Translations under genes and position numbers: made by a program
Assembly (NCBI RefSeq): GCF_030272615.1
Contig: NC_081407.1
Location: 144,900,897 to 144,962,896 of the forward strand
Direction: 5' to 3'
DNA: 62,000 nucleotides
Source of the DNA: Cryptomeria japonica
Lineage: Eukaryota > Streptophyta > Pinopsida > Cupressales > Cupressaceae
Shown here: piece after piece, positions 40,117 through 51,738 of the stretch
Numbering within the stretch: the stretch's first letter is position 1
Layout: the number at the start of each line of letters is the position of its first letter
Notes under the pieces: model-generated
Database searches by the model: none
The model's input: the letters and a program-made list of their open reading frames with translations, nothing else
What the model was told of the DNA's origin: nothing

Positions 40117-42639
40117 TATGCATCTTGCTAGCTTGAGGGTTAATAGTGAAATGATCATTTTCAGATTGTTTTTGGTAAGTGAGAAACACTTATACATATT
40201 AGAGCCTATTTCCCACCAGCTTGTTGCGGGTGTTGTAGATTGTTTGATGCAGGAGCATCCCCGGTCTATGAGCAATCTTGCATCAACCAAAAATATTTCC
40301 TTTCAGTTTAGTTCTTGTTTAGTTCATTGTGTAGTTTTTTGTGTTCTTACTGGTTGGTACCGGTAGTTGCTTGCTTTTCATTACAGATCTTATTTTTGGT
40401 CTCTAGGCTGGTTCATGTGCTTAATTCCAGATTTTCAGTCCATTTGGATTCTTTTCCGGTTAGTTATCGCTTCCGATTGACTGTTTCTGGGTTCTGGGAC
40501 AGTTCTTGTGCTTATCGGTCAACTTTCCTTCATTACCAGAGCAATTCTTGGTGTGTGGATCTATTTTGGGTCTTGTCCGATGTTCTTTGGCGTGTGGCTG
40601 ACCTTCCTGCTGAACCGCACTTCTTGGTTGTTGTTTTCTGGAAAGATTTCTTTCATTCTTGGGGCCGACCTAGTTACACGTTTCATTTTCTTGCATTGGT
40701 AAATGTAATCTTTTGAGGCCGACCTAGATATGTTCCGGTGGGTATACATAGGGTATTATGTGATCATTTGTATCATCAGAGGAAGTAGAATTAAGAATAA
40801 GGATGGAGATTCGCATTTAGTGATCCGGTTGATTCTTAGAGTCCCGGTTGGATTGTATCTGGCCTGAAGCCTGCATGTAACCGGTTAACTACCGGATGTT
40901 CTATGATTATTATATGGTGATAACCGGTTGGTTGCCAAAAGTTATAAGGCAATAATATGATCTATGTTTGCAATCTTACTATGTTTTCTTGTTGCTTCCG
41001 TTGTGTTACTCTTGTTGCATACGCTGGTCAGCTCTCTTTGAGGGTTTCACCGGTTAAGGCTGCATCATTGTTGGTTAGTTCTAGTGTGAAAGACAAAGGC
41101 AAATCAAGAGCTCATGATGAAAATTTGGCAAGTCTTTCAAGAATATTAGAAGAATCTATTATTGTTAGAGCATCTAGAGATGTTGGAACTGTTACCTATT
41201 TTTCGCTCCTGGCTGAAAAATAGGTTGAGAAATGCTAGCATGAACAAAAGAAGGCTAGTGTATACTTATTCTCTGTTTTTGTGTTTTAAAGATGATGTTT
41301 CTAAGTACTTTTATTCTGTAACATCAAAGAAAAACATCTCATTGCAAAAGAAAAGTATTTTTTATTCATTTTCAAAATGCGTCCCACACAAGGAGCCGTG
41401 GGACTAGCTACGTATATCCAATGCAGAAGAGAAATATACATATATGTATGCAAGTACAAGGAAAAAATCAGGCATGTCAGAAGTGGAACCAATCATTGCC
41501 TGAATGACTGGAACAGTTGAGAGACGCTCGTCGTGGCCTTTGTCTTGCTGCTCCACCCTGGTCCGTTGATGTTTTCCTTCTGATATCTGCAAAAAGTTGA
41601 AACAAACAATGTGTTAGAACATTTTGTTCTAAGCAATAGCTGGCTGCATTTCTGACATATGTACTAATACACGCATATATATATATGATCCCTACGTACA
41701 TCGAATGCATATAGCTCACATCACAAAGGAATCTCCAAAAGGCAAAGATCAGATCAAAGGAAAGTCACCATAAGTATGCATTTTTGCTAACAGGTTTGCT
41801 TCATGTGCAGGAAAAGGAAAAAAGACAGTTTGCTGGTCATAAAATTCACTAAGATGAGTGGAGACGAATGCGGCTCCCACAAGGGTTGAGCCCAGCTCAT
41901 ATGAGAAATACAAGGTTTGAATATGAAGTTTAGGCATTGAAATTATGCACGAGCCACTGTACATTGGTAGACAGAGATACAGAGATATCAACACCAGTTG
42001 CAAAACAAAGGCAGAAATCAAGGGCTGCATGGGCTAGTGTAGACAGAGCATCTATGAAGAGGGTAAATACAGTTATAAAGGCTTGAGACAGTCTTAAAGG
42101 ATTTCAAATAAGACATAAGTGGCATATCAATTGCAACAGGCTGAATCAAATCAAAGTGCAAGTTTAAAGAGAGTTTTTCTTTATGCTGGATCTGCCTCTC
42201 ACATCCCTTCTCCTGTGGGTTCTATAAGATCATTAAAATCACTACTTGGTTTAGAAGGACGTGAATCCATGCAGTAGAGGGCTATTTGTGAGTATGAGCA
42301 GCCATGGTGTTTGACAGAGAAGAAAAGCTTCAAGGACAAATGATGTATGTCACAGTCTTCATACTGTGTCTAGCAAGCATAGTTTTGATACACAAGGTCT
42401 CAGTAACCTTTGAAGATGAATACAACCCAATATTTGCAGCTATGGGAGATGATAGCAAATTTAATCAGAAATGTAACGCTATCTGTATTGAAGAAGCTAG
42501 TACTGAAAATCATATGGAGAAAGTAAGTGCAATGGCATCACATATTGATATATCCTTAATGGTGGATAGAGATACAGCTTCATTAATTTCCGAAAATTCA
42601 TGAGGTAGCAGCCACTTCAAAGAGAATAAATGTCGAAGG
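40117..42639 (+). other. Interior of the old element, unassigned
   Basis: No gag or pol was recognised. 40340-41030 is rich in CCGGTT-type words (accggtt, ccggttgg). A (TA)n run lies near 41676-41688. A minus-strand frame at 41749-42030 (93 codons) and a plus-strand stretch around 42190-42300 (SASHIPSPVGSIRSLKSLL) look protein-like. They may be other captured gene pieces, but I cannot name them. Confidence 0.35.
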
Positions 42640-43472
42640 AGTTCACAATTATCTCAAGACGCATGTAAATACAAGATCATCGCCAAGAGGTAATACTGAT
42701 GTACAGAAGATTGGAGGATTGGTTATAGTTGATGACACTGAAGTTCGCATTGCAATCATGTCTGAACCAGAAAATACTGAGTTCCGTGGAAAGGTACCGG
42801 TTGGCATCATGCCAAATGTTTTCTAGAAATGTGTATCTGGACTGGTCCAATGGACAAAATGCCTGGCTGGGACGGTCTTACTGCAGAGGATAAAGAAGCT
42901 GTTCAAAATATTGCAAAACCATACATTCAAGATTCAAAAAAGGAAGTGGGAGATTCACTGGAAAAGGTTAGTGAGTTCAAAGAATTCCAAAGATGGGAAG
43001 AAAAAGAGTGTACCAGTTGTTAGGAAATCCAAGAAGCGTAAACCTGAGGAAAGTGAAATGCTGCCTCGTAAAAAGCAGAGTTTGGGGCCCTCAAAGAGTT
43101 CCCAATATGTGGTGGCGGATTAGAATTTTCTGGAGGTCAGTATAGATGCAGAGGTTTTCTATCAGCATGGAGCAAATGCACTTACTCAACTACAAATCCT
43201 GAACGTCAGAAAGGAAAATGGAAAATCCCCAAGGAGACAAATAATGAGTATCTTCTTCAGTGGTTTAAATCACAGAGTGGAAAGAAGTTAGTACGTATCC
43301 TGCCTCCACAATCTATTAGCAAGCACTCTGAAAATCAAGATATAATAGGGCAGTCACAGGACCCGAAAGTTGGATTCTTGCAGCTGTTAGCAGTGGCAAT
43401 TGTTGGAAATCTTACTGAACCCCGTGTACAATGGAAGCAAAGAATTGAGGCAGCTGGTGGTAAATTAAAGGG
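42640..43472 (+). pseudogene. Intronless PARP1-like gene fragment
   Basis: Read across at least two frameshifts, this encodes parts of plant poly(ADP-ribose) polymerase 1. First EVRI...SEPE, then WHHAKCFLEM, the end of zinc finger 2. Next comes MPGWDGLTAEDKEAV, then a Lys-rich linker (KSKKRKPEE). Then the PADR1/zinc-finger-3 region: FSGGQYRCRGFLSAWSKCTY, KGKWKIPKETNNEYLLQWFK, VRILPP. Finally the start of the BRCT domain (VAIVGNL..., QWKQRIEAAGGKLK). WGR and catalytic domains are absent. Several domains that are on separate exons in plant genes run together without introns, which points to capture from an mRNA. It sits in the interior of an LTR element. Not functional. Confidence 0.72.
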
Positions 43473-43610
43473 CAGGCTTTTGTTACATTTCCAGATACTG
43501 ATACAGCCACGCAAGCTCTACAATTAATAAATGGTTTCCAATTAAAGGGAAAGCCAATGGTTATTCAGTATGGTCGTAAAGAAGTTGGAGATGACAAGTG
43601 TATAAATTAG
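43473..43610 (+). pseudogene. C-terminal part of an RRM domain, fused after the PARP1 fragment
   Basis: Directly after the BRCT start the sequence reads AFVTFPDTDTATQALQ, then INGFQLKGKPMVIQYGRK, and ends in TAG at 43608-43610. This is the RNP1 strand and last half of an RNA recognition motif. The pattern is like spliceosomal RRM proteins of the U1A/U11-U12-65K kind. The join to PARP1 is one frame off. Two unrelated host genes side by side in one orientation indicate chimeric capture. Confidence 0.55.
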
Positions 43611-46600
43611 ACTATAATGATTAGGGTGGATCTACATCTACAATAGAAAAATCCTGTTATATGAAATCATTTGATGGACTATATACATTTTAAAAGATGC
43701 AATCGGCAAGAGCTGTTGCATAGAGAATTGTGGATTAAAAGCATCGGATGGTGGGGCAATCTACATGTGGAACATGAGCCATAGTGCTTGGGAATTGAAG
43801 AAACACGCAGGCATAGATTGATGTTTTACGTAGTGGGTGGATCTTTAAGGGAAACTCTGTATACAACCACCTATTAAATTTCAAGATGCACAGAGCACAT
43901 GAAGGTGGGAACGGAGGACACTATATCTTGATTGATATATTAATATCAGTTGTAGGACAAACAGGCATGGAATGCTTTTTACAGTAGGGTTTGTATCTTT
44001 AATGGAGATGTTGTATACAGCCCAGGTAAAGTGGTTTTTCAGAAAAACAACAGATCACATAGGTGGATTTTCTCAAGAAATGCAAGCAAATGCCGAACAG
44101 GTTCGAATACATGAAAATTTTCAAAAAACGCAGAGAAGAAAGCCAACATATTACATTAAAAAGCTTTTCTTTCTTTCCAGAATTGGTAAAAAATGGCGGA
44201 CCTGTGCAGCGTAGCGGATGCAAGGTGAAACGAGCACCCAGCAAGCAAGGAAGCCGAACTCCGAACACCCAGAAAGTACCCAGAAATGCAGCGGTTTCCC
44301 CCAGCGGCTCTCAAAAATGAGCCCGAAAATAACAAAAAATGCAGTCGAAGAACAGGTCTCAAGCAAAAAGAGGGCCCAGCGCTAAGAAATGCGCCCAGAA
44401 CTGAAGATGCATGACTTTTTTCCTTCGAACCCTAAGCGGCGCCCAGAAGTGCAGAGCCGTTTTCCAGAATCATCGAGAGCAAGAGTAAAGAGGCGAATGA
44501 AGGTTTTTAGGGTTATGTTTCCCTAAAAACGTCTTCATTTAAAAATCATTTCTTTTCCTTCTTATGCCACGCAATATGCATGGTGGACATGGCAAGGTTC
44601 GCTTGTATTTCTAAGTGATTCTAATCACTTTAAAAAACTTTGTAAATTTCTTGCTTCCTAAGTGATTTTTATCACTTTGTCCCCTTCCAAAATTTCCTAT
44701 GCAAGATGACTTTAGAAGCTCAAAAATACGCCCTCAAGCATAAACAAATGTTTTTTTTAAAGTTTTTCTTTTTATTAAAAAATTTATTATTTTTTGATCA
44801 GACATAGGTTGACATTATTTTTATTTAATATTTAAAAAATAATAAAATATAATAAAAAAAATTTATTTATTAAAGTGTTAATAAAACACTTTTATTAAAT
44901 ATATTTTTTATTATACTTTATTATTTAATATTTAATAAATAAAAATAATAAAATTGTATTATTAAAGTGATTTATTTGTTTTATCGCTTTAAATAAAACA
45001 ATTCTATTACTTTTATATTATTAAAGCTTTTAAATATAAACAAAAATAAAGTCAAACAAATGTCTGACCAGAGAATAATAAATCTTTTTTTAAAAAAATC
45101 ACTTTATTAGATATTTTTGTTTGGGCAAAGGGAGGGATATTTTTGCATTTATGAGGGCTTGCAGACCTGTCAGAGACATTTCAAGAGCATTTATGTTGCA
45201 TTTATGAGGTTTTATGTTTGCAGAATGGATGACTTAGCCTTTTGGCTCAGGTTTATCCCTTTGGAGATATTTTTGAGGCCCAAAAAGTAGGGTTTTTGAG
45301 TTTGCTCGACCTAAAATGAGGAGGTGGAGACTTCTTGATAACTTTGGAAAAAGGCATATATACTGGGAGCCTTCATTTTTGTAAGGGTTCTGATTCATTC
45401 ATCTTGGAGCAGACTGTAATTTTTTAGTTCTCTCTGCAGGAAGGGATGTCTTTGTAACACATTTTCAGGATTTATAAAGCTTGGTGATTCCTGTTTGGCA
45501 AGGATAATAGCTTGGTTTGCTGCTCTACTTCTCATTCTTCTTTGTTACTGCATCTTCAGGGTTAGTCAGTTCTTTGGTGGTTGGCTTTTGCCCCCCTTAA
45601 AATTTACATCTCCTTTTGATGCCTTATGCAGAAATACATGTACTACTTGCAGGTCATAAGCTGTGTTTTAATGATTAGTAGTCTTAGGTTGTGAAAAAAG
45701 GAATTTTTCCCTCTTAGGACTGTGATTATCCAGCCTGTTTATGAAGCATTGATGCAAGGGTTATGAGTTGTTGGTCAGTGCAAAAAGGGGTTTATTATCA
45801 TTGCTGTACTGTGTGTCTTTTGCTTAGATAGATTCCAAAAAGAATACCATCTGGTGCAATCACCTTATATTCAAGTTTTAGCTTTACGTTTTCTCCTCCT
45901 TACTCTTTTCCCCGAGGAAATTGTCAGTTTAGGTGCAGAATCTGAAAAGTACCAGCTTACTCTGGAGGTTCACTCCATTTTTTAGGCAACCCACAGGCCT
46001 AGGAGGGTTCCCATGTGTCACAGGCCTGCTGAGTTGATAGCTTAGCAAACAGGGGTGCAGGTCCAAGTGATAACAGGAACTTCATCAATCAATTGGAAAG
46101 ATAGGGCAATTTCATGGTGCACAACAAGAAAATGGACTCAGAAGAAGAAATCTTTGCTTCCCATTCAAAAGAACATGGAAGCCTAGCTACATATGTAAGG
46201 ATAAAGAAATCAAGTTGTTAGAGGAAGAATCAAAAGTCACAGAAGGAGAAGTCAAAAAAGAGAAGACAAAACAAGTGATAAATGGGTACATAGGTTGCCA
46301 TTAAGATAATGAGTCAAAGGCTGATGAAACCACAAAGCTTTCGAATATTGAGGATGAAGCTAATTTTTTCATGTGCATATACAAGTGAAGAGGAGTACAT
46401 GGGTCTTCGTGATGGTGTTGAGTTTGAAGGAAATGCTGAGCAACTAATGATAAGTCATAAGAAGATATGAATGTTTTTGATGATTCATTGTTTAAGCATT
46501 TTGCTGCCCTACCATCAATTCAAAACAATTGCAATGCAAAATCTAGAGAGATAGCTGATCTTGGATGTGCAAATGAAGGCAATTCAAAAATGTGGTTGTA

Positions 46601-47872
46601 TGAAGAGCCAAACCCCTGGCTGAGTTTGACCAAAGGCCTAGTGCATTTCAAATTTTGAAGAATCAATTGTTGGTCATTGAGCAAAAGGTTGTTCAAGCCT
46701 TAACATGTTTTGGTAGCACACACAAGTTCATTGAATACCTCCTTTGGAAGCCTCAATTTGAAGAGAGATAGAAGGATTTAATGGTTGGAGCCACCGCATC
46801 AAATTTGTAGACTATTAAACATGCTTTAGAAATAATGAAATCAGATTACTTGCATTTGCTTTCAGATAGAGACTATGCCATCAAGTTTGTAGAGAATTCT
46901 TATAGAGCATTCACGAAAAAGGAGAAAGAAGTTGTTGAGATTAACCTTAATTTTATCTCACTTTTATCTCTACAAAGCAGAAAATCAGTCACTTTTTGCA
47001 GCCACATCAAAGGAAAAAGAATGTGATACAAGGACTATGGAGGTCAAACAAATGATTGGAAGAATAAATTTAATCCAAAGGGATTGTGAATTGGAACCAA
47101 GCTATCTTTTGAGACATGAAGGACTCGAGAGTGATGAAGCATTGCTCAATGACTACAGATGCTCTACTATTACAGAGATTTGACATAATGATGCACTTGG
47201 GAAAAGATCATCATGAGTGCAATTCTGTTGGGCTTGATAAGATCTTGCATGATGATACGTCTTCCACTTTTGGTGCAAAATTGCCTCTTAATTATCTAAT
47301 TTGTGAGACAAATCTTGATTCATGTGATGAGAATTGGGATCTAAGTGTTTGTTTGGGATTCCCAATGGAGCAAAGTAGGTGAATTTCACATTGATGGCAT
47401 TGTGAGGAATTCTCATCATTTTTCCTTCAGCCCACATACAAATGATTTGACCACGTTTCTGTTGACACATTAGAGTGGGATAGATAAGGGATTACATAGA
47501 TCACTTTGGTATGAGGTGCTCCTTTCTATAAAAGAAGAATCCAAATCTTGGATATTATGTTGGGTTATATGGTAAGGGAAAAGAGACTTGGCACATTGGT
47601 ATCCTAGCTTTGATTAGAGTGGCATGATAGAAGTCATTAGATATTAGGAATCATAGAATCTTAATGTGGCTTTGGGATCCAAGGATTTATATGATTGGTA
47701 GATTGCTTCACATTATAATAGAGATTGACAGAGTTGCTGGATTTAGTTATATCTTGGTGCAGTAGAGATATGGTAGAGCATTCTACAGGTTTGTTTGGGA
47801 TTCTAGTATTGGCATACAAGTTCAGTTTTCTTGAGAAAAAACAATCTTTGTTAAGGGAGGACTATAATGTCT
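43611..47872 (+). other. Interior of the old element, unassigned
   Basis: No supported gene. 44200-46070 resembles a U3-R segment of some LTR: Ala/Gly-coding GC patches, an AT-rich palindrome, TATA at about 45356 (ggcatatatactggg), then T-rich sequence. 46100-47400 has short protein-like frames (for example 46467-46658, 46835-47026, 47116-47382) with stops, which I cannot identify. The right end is a purine tract before the 3' LTR. Confidence 0.35.
44795..45070. repeat. AT-rich stretch bounded by a 19-20-bp inverted repeat
   Basis: tgatcagacataggttgac (44795-44813) and gtcaaacaaatgtctgacca (45051-45070) are imperfect inverted copies. They enclose about 240 bp of nearly pure A/T that can itself fold. 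It may be a small foldback element or a structural part of an LTR. Confidence 0.45.
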
Positions 47873-48440
47873 CCTTTTAGTTGACCTTAGAGAATAATTA
47901 AATGATTAAAATTAAGTTTTCAAAAAATAAAATTAAGACAACTAAATTATTTAAGAAGGGTCATAAAATTGATTTTTAAATTATGATTTTCGAAAAGTTT
48001 CATTAGGTTATACAAGGAACGAAAGGAGAGGAAAGGACATTTTGATGATTGATATTTTCTCTTTGTGAGATTTGTTCCTGTGGCCAAACATCTATTGGTC
48101 GGATGAAAACCCCAACGGTTTTTCTGATGGATGAAAGTCCAAAAGGTAGAGTGGTTCCATGCAAGGATTGATAGTGAATTGAAGAATTGGAGTTTGGGGA
48201 TGAAAGTCCTTGACTTCCCATTGAGTGTTTTCACCTAGAAGTCGCCATTGTGTTGAATGTGAAAGTCATCGGTTTGAGGTGGCATTTCCTTTAGGATTTT
48301 GTTTACATTTTTATTGTAGCTTTTATTGCAAAAATAAATTTGGAAGAGGATACTTGCTATTCAAGTTGGTTGTGGAAGTTAAATATAGGTGTTGGAAATA
48401 AAAGTATAGGGTGTAACTTCAATTAATTGCTAGTTGTTCT
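47873..48440 (+). repeat. 3' LTR of the old element, truncated
   Basis: Matches 31344 onward with many substitutions and small indels. It breaks off in ctagttgttct, where a minus-strand Tat-type LTR starts. The missing part does not resume after 50933. Confidence 0.7.
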
Positions 48441-50933
48441 TGTTGATGTGCTTTTTATGCACTTCATACACAAAATAAAATACCAAGGTATCTTGTCTTC
48501 TCTTGAACAAAATCTCCTCAAATGCTGAACTAAGTGATCACTTGAGGTGACTCTAAGGTTCCAAATGTCAGTTCTTGACGTGCGGATGAGCTCAATGGTT
48601 TGATGTGATATTGCTGGAATCACAAGGGGGACGTACGTTGATACTTGAACTCTTGCTTGAATGCGGCTGGAACTTGAGATCTAGTTGACTTGAAAATAGA
48701 TAAAAAGGATGAGGGTTTAGAGAGACTACACTATTCCTAAGATCAATGATGGCACTGGATCATGCTTTGATGGACACATTCCTCAAATTGAGCTTTGCTT
48801 CTCCATGTTGCCAATAACAACACAAAACCGATGCAATCGTCCAAGGGAAATGAAAGGTTTTCATATCATGAACGTTCATCCAAATACCCAATACAATGGT
48901 GCAACTTGAATAAACACATCCACAATTGAACTCAGCACATTTTAATGTTTAGGCTAACTATACATTGTAATTGAAAATCATCCAACCACAAATAGTATGA
49001 CTATGAACCAAGGAATTATTAACATCCACACATTACTCCATCACAATCAATGAACTTCATCTAACATTAGGATCTAACAAGAAACCATACAATATGGAAA
49101 AGAAACACCACTATCCACCATGAATTCAATGAAAAGGATGCTTATTTACAAGCTTGGAAACAATTTCTGCCTTCTCCTACTCTACTCTAACTGCTAATTA
49201 CTTCTACTACCTATTAATCTATTATCTATTAACCTTTACAAATGAGGAGTGCCAGCCTTTATATATTGCTCTCAATACAATTGAATGGCTAGGATCAAAT
49301 CCACATCAATGGCCAAGATTGGAAGATAGAAACCCTAATGAGGGTTTGGTACACCCATTACATAACATTCAATGCTTGACCGATGATAAAATTACATTTT
49401 AGGACACATGTTCTTCTTTGAATGTTGACCAATAGGAATCGAGATTAGGTACATCGAACTTTGCACCTCCACATGTGGTAGTTATCCTCTTGGTTAGATG
49501 AGTCAAGTGCATTGAATGTGGACGCCTTGACTTGGAGTGATGTTATTGGGTTGAAGATGACTAGGCGCTACCTCAGCTACTTGCTCTTTGTAACTCATCA
49601 CAAGTGTTTGTGATTAGCAATATCTCTTGATACTCAACATTTCCAAGTGCTTGAGGTGATCATATTGCTCAAATCAACCTTCTAACCTTGGTTGATTCTT
49701 TTAACTTGTTTTTATCACTTTCACTTATCCTTCCTTATACTTGGGAATTCACCTTTGTGTGTTTCACCTTGAATCTTACATTAGACCTGAATTCCTTCAC
49801 TTGAAGCATTTGTCCTGGATTACTCTCTTGTTGTACTGGCAACAATTCTTGGATTTCTGGAGGAAACTCAAGATAGTTGTAAAATTCCTTCCTTATGTCG
49901 GTCCTCACACTTGCTACGTTGAGATGTTCCTTTCTTGGTTTGCCATGTTGAAGTACGAATCTAGATATTGTAAGTGTTGCCCTCTTCATGTGATGGAAAA
50001 GTTCTTCGTTCCATGCTCCACGTCCTCTATCCCTTGCTTGTATCAAACCTGGAAAAACAAGGAAAGAAGCCTGAATTATGATGATGAACAAAACCCCTAA
50101 GTAAGTAAAAGTGCAAAATACTCACAAAATTCACTTCATGAAGCCCATCAAAATCTGGAAATGACATTTTTCCCTTGAACAAATGAAGTTTTAGGTCTGG
50201 AGATGGTGATGTTTTTGGTCTGATTTTCATCCTTTATAGGTCTGATCTGCTCTTGGTCGTGGATCTTGACAAGCCAAGGAAGAATGTCACAACTGCCATG
50301 GATTTGAGGCAGTGAAGGAAGTACTTGCTGATGACAGCCGTGGATTTTGGGCAGTGAGGGAATAGTGTCATCTAGGCTGGGTATTTGGATATGTCAAGGA
50401 AAAATCACTCCTTGGCCGTTGTTTTCAGCAAGTAAAGGAATAATTGATGACTACTCAATTTTGCCAATTTCAACACCATCCACTTTCAATATCATGTTGA
50501 TATCCATTCATCAAATAAGGATCAAGTTAGTTCATCATTTCTTCATTTCTTCATCGGTCAACCTTGCCATCCTCATGTTTGTGGCGTGGATTCTATCAAG
50601 TCAAGGAAAAATCATATCTAGGCCATGGATTTTAGGAGGTGGAGGAAAATTGCTAGGACTGCCACAGATTTTGGTGGGTGAGGGAAGAAATAAGGATGGC
50701 CATGGATTTTGGTGTGTGAGGGAAGAAATGAGGATGGCCGTTGATTTTGGTGGGCGAGGGAAGGGTGCTAGGATGGCCGTGGATTTTGGCCAGTAAAGGA
50801 TGATTTTTTCCTTGTTGCTAAAGCTTGCTGACTTCAAACACTTAGTTGATCAATTCACTTAACCTTCAATATGATGTTAAGTTTGTTAACCATCCTTCAA
50901 TTCGCTCCAAGCAAGGGTGAGTTAATCACAACG
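48441..50933 (-). mobile_element. Solo or truncated Tat-type LTR
   Basis: On the minus strand it ends ...AAAGCACATCAACA. The preceding ~65 bases (caagagaagacaagatacc..., ttttattttgtgtatgaag) align with the end of the giant Tat LTR. The minus-strand start, near 50933, reads CGTTGTGATTAACTCACCC against TGTTGTGACC. A TATA box (caatatataaag, minus, about 49258-49269) is followed by an R/U5 of about 0.82 kb. It lacks the large ORF and the 166-bp array. Flanks gttct and gatag do not match, so it may be truncated or rearranged. Confidence 0.65.
50255..50805 (-). repeat. Degenerate tandem repeats in the U3 of the Tat-type LTR
   Basis: Words like ggccgtggattttgg and gtgagggaag recur, with about 46-48-bp units in 50625-50800 and looser copies from 50255. 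This is the U3 position that holds the 166-bp array in the giant LTR. Confidence 0.6.
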
Positions 50934-51678
50934 GATAGAATTCCTTATTTCCCTGTCTTTTTTGTTGTTTGACAATGATGAGTTTCCCAAACTAGTTCCT
51001 TTCCAATGGAGGATCGTAATAAGGACTTCACCAAATTCTGATGAGATCTAGTGAGATAATGACTCTTGCAGGTTACAATTTAACATCTAAATTGTAAGCA
51101 TGTGTTTTATTTAGAAGTTTCTATGCCCGTTTATCTCTTTTGTTTTCAGCCACAATATTCCTTATTGCTTTGTACTCTTACTGATTTATAAAGACTGAGG
51201 GTTTGCTATTGTGTCTACAGTATGAGATGATGTCTAATGGATGCTACTTTGTCTAATCTCTGCTCTTTTTTAATAGAGTTATGGCTGTTTGTCATTAAGT
51301 TTGTCCATGTTTGTCATATACAAATTTCCTTTTACTGAAAGTATGCCCTGACCTATGCTTTTTAAACCATGTGGAATGATGGGTGCATTTCTCTTGGTCA
51401 GTCATGTCTTGTGCTGGGCTTCTGTGGTGATTTTATATAAATATTAAACAAATCTATTACATAAATCTTTACATATCTGCCTTGCATCTAGATCCGTTTT
51501 CCATGCATTAGCCCATCTAGTACTACACCAACAAAATTGTTACTTTGATTTTTCCTGATTTAAGCTTTGTAGACATTTTGAATGTTATGCTTGTCATCAG
51601 ATGATTGCTATATTGTGAAGACAGGAATTTCAAATCTTTTATCTAAAACATGTCTAATTTTAAGCACTTCTTTTACAG
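50934..51678 (+). other. Host intron segment before CBL exon 3
   Basis: AT-rich sequence with no repeat recognised, ending in the acceptor aagcacttcttttacag. Probably original intron. Confidence 0.55.
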
Positions 51679-51738
51679 GAAGAGCTTCAGTTAGCACTCT
51701 TTAGGAATAGCAGGAAGGAGAGCCTCTTTTCGGACAGG
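51679..51738 (+). CDS. CBL: Calcineurin B-like protein, exon 3 (60 nt)
   Basis: Exactly 20 codons, EELQLALFRNSRKESLFSDR, the CBL segment that directly follows LIHK of exon 2. It completes EF-hand 1 and leads to the VFDLFD motif of the next exon. The acceptor is tttacag|gaagag and the donor is gacagg|gtaatt. Both ends are phase 0, and 60 nt is the length I recall for this exon in other CBL genes. The FRNSRKESLFSDR part is closer to CBL1/4/9-like proteins, whereas exon 2 is closer to CBL10/4. The paralogue stays open. The next exon (expected about 109 nt) was not found in the remaining 10.2 kb. Confidence 0.88.

Larger units (their letters stand above)
31344..48440 (+). mobile_element. Old gypsy-type LTR element with a copia nested in its 5' LTR
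   Basis: The 5' LTR starts TGTAATGTCCCC at 31344, runs to 32110, is interrupted by the copia 32116-39293, resumes at 39299 and ends near 40104 next to a primer site. The 3' LTR starts at 47873 (TATAATGTCTCC, TG decayed to TA) after a purine tract (ttaagggaggac). It matches the first ~570 bp of the 5' LTR with clear divergence, then breaks off at 48440 where another LTR begins. The TGTAATGTCCCC start is shared with the chromovirus at 54714. I see no gag or pol in the interior, which instead holds a captured PARP1-like segment. It is probably non-autonomous. Confidence 0.7.
2073..51678 (+). other. Giant CBL intron 2 (49,606 nt)
   Basis: The intron runs from gtatta at 2073 to tttacag at 51678, between two CBL exons that join in phase 0. 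Host-derived sequence seems to be only about 1.2 kb: 2073-2460, 31255-31343 and 50934-51678. The rest is a stack of retrotransposons. The exons are undamaged, so the gene may still be expressed by splicing across this distance, but that is inference. Confidence 0.85.

Noticed and set aside
40315-40716. 133-codon ORF in the old element
   Set aside because: Phe/Leu/Ser-rich translation of T-rich noncoding sequence; no homology recognised.
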